A stretch of DNA of 64,000 nucleotides from Candidatus Mediterraneibacter stercoripullorum (GTDB lineage Bacteria > Bacillota > Clostridia > Lachnospirales > Lachnospiraceae): assembly GCA_019115765.1 (NCBI GenBank), contig DXCZ01000002.1:20375-84374 (forward strand). The letters run 5' to 3'. The position numbers were made by a program, and so were the translations under genes. This document shows, piece by piece, positions 60,933 through 64,000 of this stretch. Under the pieces are notes generated by a model. That model ran no database searches. It saw nothing but the letters and a program-made list of their open reading frames with translations, and had not been told where the DNA came from. Numbering within the stretch: the first letter of the stretch is position 1; the number at the start of each line of letters is the position of its first letter.

Positions 60933-61406
60933 TCAGGACGTCTTCCGTGTCCTCAGACATGCCCTTACTCCCGCAAGGAACAACAGCCCCGCCAGCGCCC
61001 CGGCGCTGTCCAGGAGGACATCCGAGATCTGGCCGCTGCGCCCGGCAACAAAGAGTTGATGGATCTCGTCCGTGGCGGCATACGCTGCCGTAACGGCCAG
61101 CGGGAACACGATCCCTGCCCCTAGCGTCGTCTCCTTCCTGATCAACACGCCGGCGGCCAGCAGTGCAAGTAACGCATATTCGGCAGCATGAGCAGTCTTC
61201 CTTACAGGATGGTCAATCCTTTGCGCGAATTCCAGCTGCTCCTGCTCACTCCATTGTTCAAACCCTGGCACGAACATCTCCCCTACCAGCATACCGGCAT
61301 GTGTACTGTCCTCAGCAGACAGTTCACCGGATCTGGAAGAAAACAGGAAGATCATAACCATCCAGAGCACCATAAGTACCAGAAATATTTTTCTATGTAG
61401 CTCCAT
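60933..61406 (-). CDS. VanZ-family membrane protein
   Basis: 157 residues with four helices. The family motif FLFSSRSGELSAEDS follows helix 1, and DHPVRKTAHAAEYALLALL and AATDEIHQLFVAGRSGQISDVLLDSAGA are the VanZ core. VanZ gives low-level teicoplanin resistance; homologues are widespread and mostly of unknown function. AAAGG precedes the ATG. It lies directly upstream of, and in line with, the VanR-like regulator. Confidence 0.9.
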   Translation of the reverse strand: MELHRKIFLVLMVLWMVMIFLFSSRSGELSAEDSTHAGMLVGEMFVPGFEQWSEQEQLEFAQRIDHPVRKTAHAAEYALLALLAAGVLIRKETTLGAGIVFPLAVTAAYAATDEIHQLFVAGRSGQISDVLLDSAGALAGLLFLAGVRACLRTRKTS

Positions 61407-61630
61407 AACTATTCAGCCTTTCCATCCTTTCTGCAGATTCGGGTAATGCCGCGGCCATCCAGCCTGCACACTCCCGCAATTCGGCTCTACTATTCTATCA
61501 CGTCATTTATAAGGATGAAAGTTTTCTTCGAAAAGTATTCAAAGAAAAGAAGTACCGCACAAAGAGTCTCTCCTCTCCGCCGCGGCACTCCCAGACACCG
61601 TCTGCTTTTCTAAATATAATATGCATCGAC

Positions 61631-61948
61631 TTAAGCTCTGACATTATTCTCCATTCTGTCATAATACTGGAGCAGGCGGTTTCTCTCTTCCTTCGCGCCG
61701 CTTCTTCCCGTATCAAGCTTTCTGCTGCCGACAATCAGCTCGTCTATACCAACCTGAAAGAGCTGGCTTAACGCATATAGATTATCAACATTCGGAACAT
61801 TAACGCCATTCAGCCAGCGATACACCGTCTGTACACAATTCAGATCCAGATAGCGTCTGACATCCGCTGCTGTCATCTGATGAAGATCCATAAAAAACTG
61901 AATCCTTTCTCCTGTCCTTTTCATATCAATAGCAGGAAACGCTGCCAT
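61631..61948 (-). CDS. XRE-family transcriptional regulator
   Basis: 105 residues. The helix-turn-helix is MTAADVRRYLDLNCVQTVYR followed by WLNGVNVPNVDNLYALSQLF. AAGGAGGTGG precedes the ATG. It is divergent from an orphan transcription unit, with a 19-bp palindrome over the shared region, so it probably represses one or both. Confidence 0.85.
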   Translation of the reverse strand: MAAFPAIDMKRTGERIQFFMDLHQMTAADVRRYLDLNCVQTVYRWLNGVNVPNVDNLYALSQLFQVGIDELIVGSRKLDTGRSGAKEERNRLLQYYDRMENNVRA

Positions 61949-61995
61949 AATACCACCTCCTTGGAACCGAATATTTTCACCTTTTAATTACCGTT

Positions 61996-62024
61996 ATTAT
62001 ATCTTATATTACACACTTTGTCAT
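61996..62024 (-). promoter_or_regulatory. Promoter of the XRE gene
   Basis: On the minus strand ATGACA and TATAAT are 17 bp apart. Confidence 0.75.
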
Positions 62025-62041
62025 TGAATTTGAAATTCAAT
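62023..62041. promoter_or_regulatory. Palindromic operator at the XRE promoter
   Basis: ATTGAATTT-G-AAATTCAAT, a 19-bp palindrome, overlaps the edge of the XRE -35 and lies 65 bp from the divergent promoter. Confidence 0.6.
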
Positions 62042-62105
62042 TTTAATTATATTATCTGAATATTCTGTATTTTATTTGTTTTTTATTTTTTTATCAGATT
62101 TTATA

Positions 62106-62134
62106 TTGACATTTCATATTTTAAGAGTTATTAT
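62106..62134 (+). promoter_or_regulatory. Strong promoter of the orphan unit
   Basis: A perfect TTGACA and TATTAT are separated by 17 bp in an AT-rich context. Confidence 0.8.
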
Positions 62135-62140
62135 ATATAC

Positions 62141-62362
62141 AACAAAAGAAAAGGAGGACGGACCACCAAAAACATAATTTAAAACCCGGAAATATTAAAG
62201 AAAAGAGGTATAGTCCAATGGGAAGGTAAATTATTAAATTCAAAAAACACTATTTGAAAAAATAGTTTCAGATAGATATCAAGTAAATAAGGAGGTCAGG
62301 CCAATGGATGTAATAAGCTGAAAATCCACTGTACGAAATGAAATCGATACAGTGGATTTTTT
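62141..62362 (+). ncRNA. Orphan transcription unit, putative small RNA or micro-peptide mRNA
   Basis: About 220 nt between a strong promoter and a strong terminator without any frame above six codons. It contains three ribosome-site-like stretches (AAAGGAGG about 62151, AAAGAGG about 62201, AAGGAGG 62288-62294). Two are followed at good spacing by ATG and a near-immediate stop (MGR at 62218-62229, MDVIS at 62304-62321). A small hairpin ACTATTT/AAATAGT lies in the middle. Not a class I recognise. It could also be the leftover leader of a deleted gene. Confidence 0.45.
62321..62362 (+). terminator. Terminator of the orphan unit
   Basis: AAAATCCACTGTA pairs with TACAGTGGATTTT, followed by further Ts. 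Confidence 0.9.
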
Positions 62363-62383
62363 ATGTGCTGATATTTTCTCTGT

Positions 62384-63237
62384 CTTAATTTCCCCATGAC
62401 TCTGGGACAGTTCACTATCTTTTTCAGCATCCTGCTGATCCTGATCCAGCTGATCATCCTGCGCAGGAATTTCAAAGCCGAACATCTGCTGCAGATTCCC
62501 ATCTCCATCCTGTTCGGATATTTTATCGATCTGACAATGGTCATGCTGGGATTCGTAAATCCTGAAGCCTATATTTTTAAGATCATCTATCTGCTCATCG
62601 GATGTGTGATCCTGGGATTCGGCGTCTATATCGAGGTGCTGGCAAATGTAGCCATGCTTCCGGGAGAGTCCTTTGTCCGGGCGGTATCTTCAACATGGCA
62701 CACTGAGTTCGGCTCTACTAAAGTAGCTTTCGACGTCTCTCTGACAGTCATCGCAGGACTGCTTTCCCTGATCTTTGCCCATCGGCTGGACGGAGTTCGG
62801 GAAGGTACTATCATAGCCGCTCTCCTCGTAGGAATTATCGCCAGACTTTTCGGACGTGCTCTGGCCTTTGCCGAGCCGCTCCTCTTTCCACAATCTGCTG
62901 CAAAAAAATTAGATGAAGGAACCGGTTCTGATGCGGTTGCTTCAGACAACTCCATTGTGATCGTGATCGGACGCCAGTACGGAAGCGGCCAAACTGCCTG
63001 AAGGTCTATCTTCACGCGCCGGAGGCTTACCGCATCAGACGGATCATGGAACGGGAAAATCTTTCCGAAACCGATGCTCTGCAGAAGATCCGCCGCATGG
63101 ACCGCCGTCGTTCCGACAACTATCACTATTATACTCGGCGGATCTGGGGACATTCCGAGAACTACGACCTGACACTGGATACCAGCATCGGTGAAGAGGC
63201 AGTACAGAAGATCATCAGGGATATGCTGGCTGTTTAG
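62384..63237 (+). pseudogene. YczE/YitT-like membrane domain fused to cytidylate-kinase-like domain, truncated and deleted
   Basis: Homology starts before the first ATG (LNFPMTLGQFTIFF) and lacks the usual first helix or two. Four helices follow, then a Ser/Asp linker and the P-loop start VIVIGRQYGSG at about 62960-62993. Here the frame breaks (QTA, stop at 62999-63001). The C-terminal part of a cytidylate-kinase-like domain (LKVYLHAPEAYRIRRIME, then RRMDRRRSDNYHYYTRRIWG) resumes in a different frame from about 63002 to 63237. Around 100 residues between the two are missing. It lies just after the orphan-unit terminator, so the 5' end was cut there. Confidence 0.75.
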
Positions 63238-63355
63238 TGCAATAGCAGTTATGACTGCACATCCGGGAATGGAGCGGATTTAATAAGTCATATTCTAAGA
63301 ACGGGAGACGGGTGTGCTCACTCGTTTCAGTACGTCCGCCATCAAGGCGCTGTGT

Positions 63356-63386
63356 TGTCCAAATCGGAAATGCTATTGCCCAAACA
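63356..63386 (-). repeat. 31-bp dispersed repeat, copy 2
   Basis: Exact reverse complement of 22749-22779. It is preceded at 63334-63355 by sequence resembling the left arm of the hairpin at 22575. Otherwise 63238-63520 contains only this repeat and a terminator. Confidence 0.8.
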
Positions 63387-63392
63387 TAAGTT

Positions 63393-63447
63393 GGCGCGGC
63401 TTGAAGGACTTACCATTTGTAAGACCATCAGGCCGCGCCTTTGTTTT
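63393..63447 (+). terminator. Terminator-like hairpin
   Basis: GGCGCGGC pairs with GCCGCGCC, with an inner CTTAC/GTAAG stem, followed by TTTGTTTT. It begins 7 bp after the dispersed repeat and serves no evident intact gene. Confidence 0.65.
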
Positions 63448-63526
63448 CCGGACTGTTTGTCCACTGACTTCCGTCTTGAACAGCCCAGAAAACAGAGCTG
63501 ATCTAGAAAACCTTTCTGGGGGATGG

Positions 63527-63880
63527 AGATGGCGTTGAGCTTTGCCGGATTGATCTTGCCTTCTTCATTCAGGATTGCTTCATCAATGCTTACATTAACG
63601 ATCTCTGCAACAATCCTGAGGGTGGCATTGTACTGGTTGATCTCCTCCACTCTGCACTCCAGAGTGATCGGCAGTTCCTGGATTACCGGAGCGTCCACGA
63701 ATTCACTTTTCACAGTATGGAATCCGGACTTTTCTATTTTATCCGGGACATCATGGCCGGATACGATCCCTACATAATCTGCCGCTACAAGATTTTTCTC
63801 ATCGGCAATACCGACAGTAAAGGCATTTCTCAGCTTGATATTATCAGACGTCTTATGTCTTACACCGATATTTATAAAAA
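63527..63880 (-). pseudogene. Flavin reductase-family relic
   Basis: A minus-strand frame without a start reads IKLRNAFTVGIADEKNLVAA, DYVGIVSGHDVPDKIEKSGF and EIVNVSIDEAILNEEGKINP, the centre of NAD(P)H:flavin/FMN-binding split-barrel proteins. The N terminus (about 40 residues) and the C terminus (after KLNAIS) are missing. A GTG at 63713 is in frame but not a plausible start. The last 120 bp of the window hold an AAAGGAGGG stretch and no gene that can be read. Confidence 0.65.
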
Positions 63881-64000
63881 GTTAAGAAATCTTTAGAGAA
63901 AGCCGTAAGATATGTATGGTAATATGTGTTCATGAGATAATTTCGATTAGTGGAAAGGAGGGAAAAGGCAGATTGAAATTGTTTCGTAGCTAGAGTTAAA

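Noticed and set aside
61507-61734. A 75-codon frame overlapping the XRE gene
   Set aside because: It runs out of frame through the 3' end of a convincing XRE gene and has no ribosome site.

Overview
The window looks like a chromosomal segment of a Gram-positive anaerobe of the Lachnospiraceae (Clostridia). The basis is protein flavour and gene content, not a database search: strong AGGAGG-type ribosome sites, TTGACA/TATAAT promoters, a T-box in front of metG, a speA-speE-speB-carboxyspermidine dehydrogenase-nspC polyamine operon, and gut-Firmicute families such as DegV, M18 aminopeptidase, MATE pumps and BceAB-like transporters. No rRNA, CRISPR array, complete insertion sequence or prophage is visible. 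One tRNA gene (tRNA-Cys, GCA) is present. The genus cannot be fixed from sequence alone.

Layout. 1-4.3 kb: YhaN/YhaO (SbcC/SbcD-like) repair pair and asnS. 4.3-10.4 kb: MATE pump, zinc-ribbon plus small protein kinase, half-sized MATE, tRNA-Cys, a 5'-truncated lantibiotic-immunity-like ABC system and a broken DUF3791/DUF3990 toxin-type locus. 10.5-16.5 kb: a 159-nt palindromic repeat, then an envelope-stress-like module (PepSY lipoprotein, response regulator, kinase, ABC ATPase, large permease). 16.5-20.4 kb: AraC regulator divergent from a GH113-like hydrolase plus ABC exporter. 20.4-22.5 kb: OmpR-type two-component system. 22.5-25.8 kb: amino-acid permease and M18 aminopeptidase. 26-30.7 kb: murA, shikimate kinase, MarR, FHA protein, GntR. 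30.8-33.6 kb: GntR-controlled sugar-acid operon (enolase-superfamily dehydratase, GarR, DapA-like aldolase). 33.7-38.9 kb: Fic AMPylase, YaaA, HAD phosphatase, alkyltransferase-like protein, hydrolase, DegV. 39-42.9 kb: YclNOPQ-like siderophore importer behind two DtxR-type boxes. 43-45.1 kb: CobD-like enzyme and HTH-Uma2 protein. 45.3-48 kb: metG with T-box. 48-54.3 kb: polyamine operon. 54.3-61.4 kb: relics, CapA, AraC, a large sensor kinase and its regulator, VanZ. 61.6-64 kb: XRE regulator, an orphan transcription unit and relics.

How genes work together: arginine is probably decarboxylated to agmatine, hydrolysed to putrescine, and converted to spermidine through carboxyspermidine. Metal-dependent repression probably governs the siderophore importer, whose binding protein is broken. 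GntR probably controls the sugar-acid operon. Several regulators (Fic, HTH-Uma2, XRE, MarR) have palindromes lying on or beside their own promoters.

The most striking property is an unusual density of deletion scars. At least nine genes are internally deleted, end-truncated or frameshifted while their neighbours are intact. They are the half-MATE, an ABC permease, DUF3791/3990, a response-regulator stub, a MATE tail, the DapA-like aldolase, the siderophore-binding protein, a PTS EIIA stub with its neighbour, a membrane-kinase fusion and a flavin reductase. Either this lineage is losing accessory genes by short-homology deletion, or the assembly collapsed at short repeats; reads would decide. 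The best candidates for something undescribed are the orphan promoter-to-terminator unit at 62.1-62.4 kb, the long polyamine-operon leader and the palindromic repeat families.
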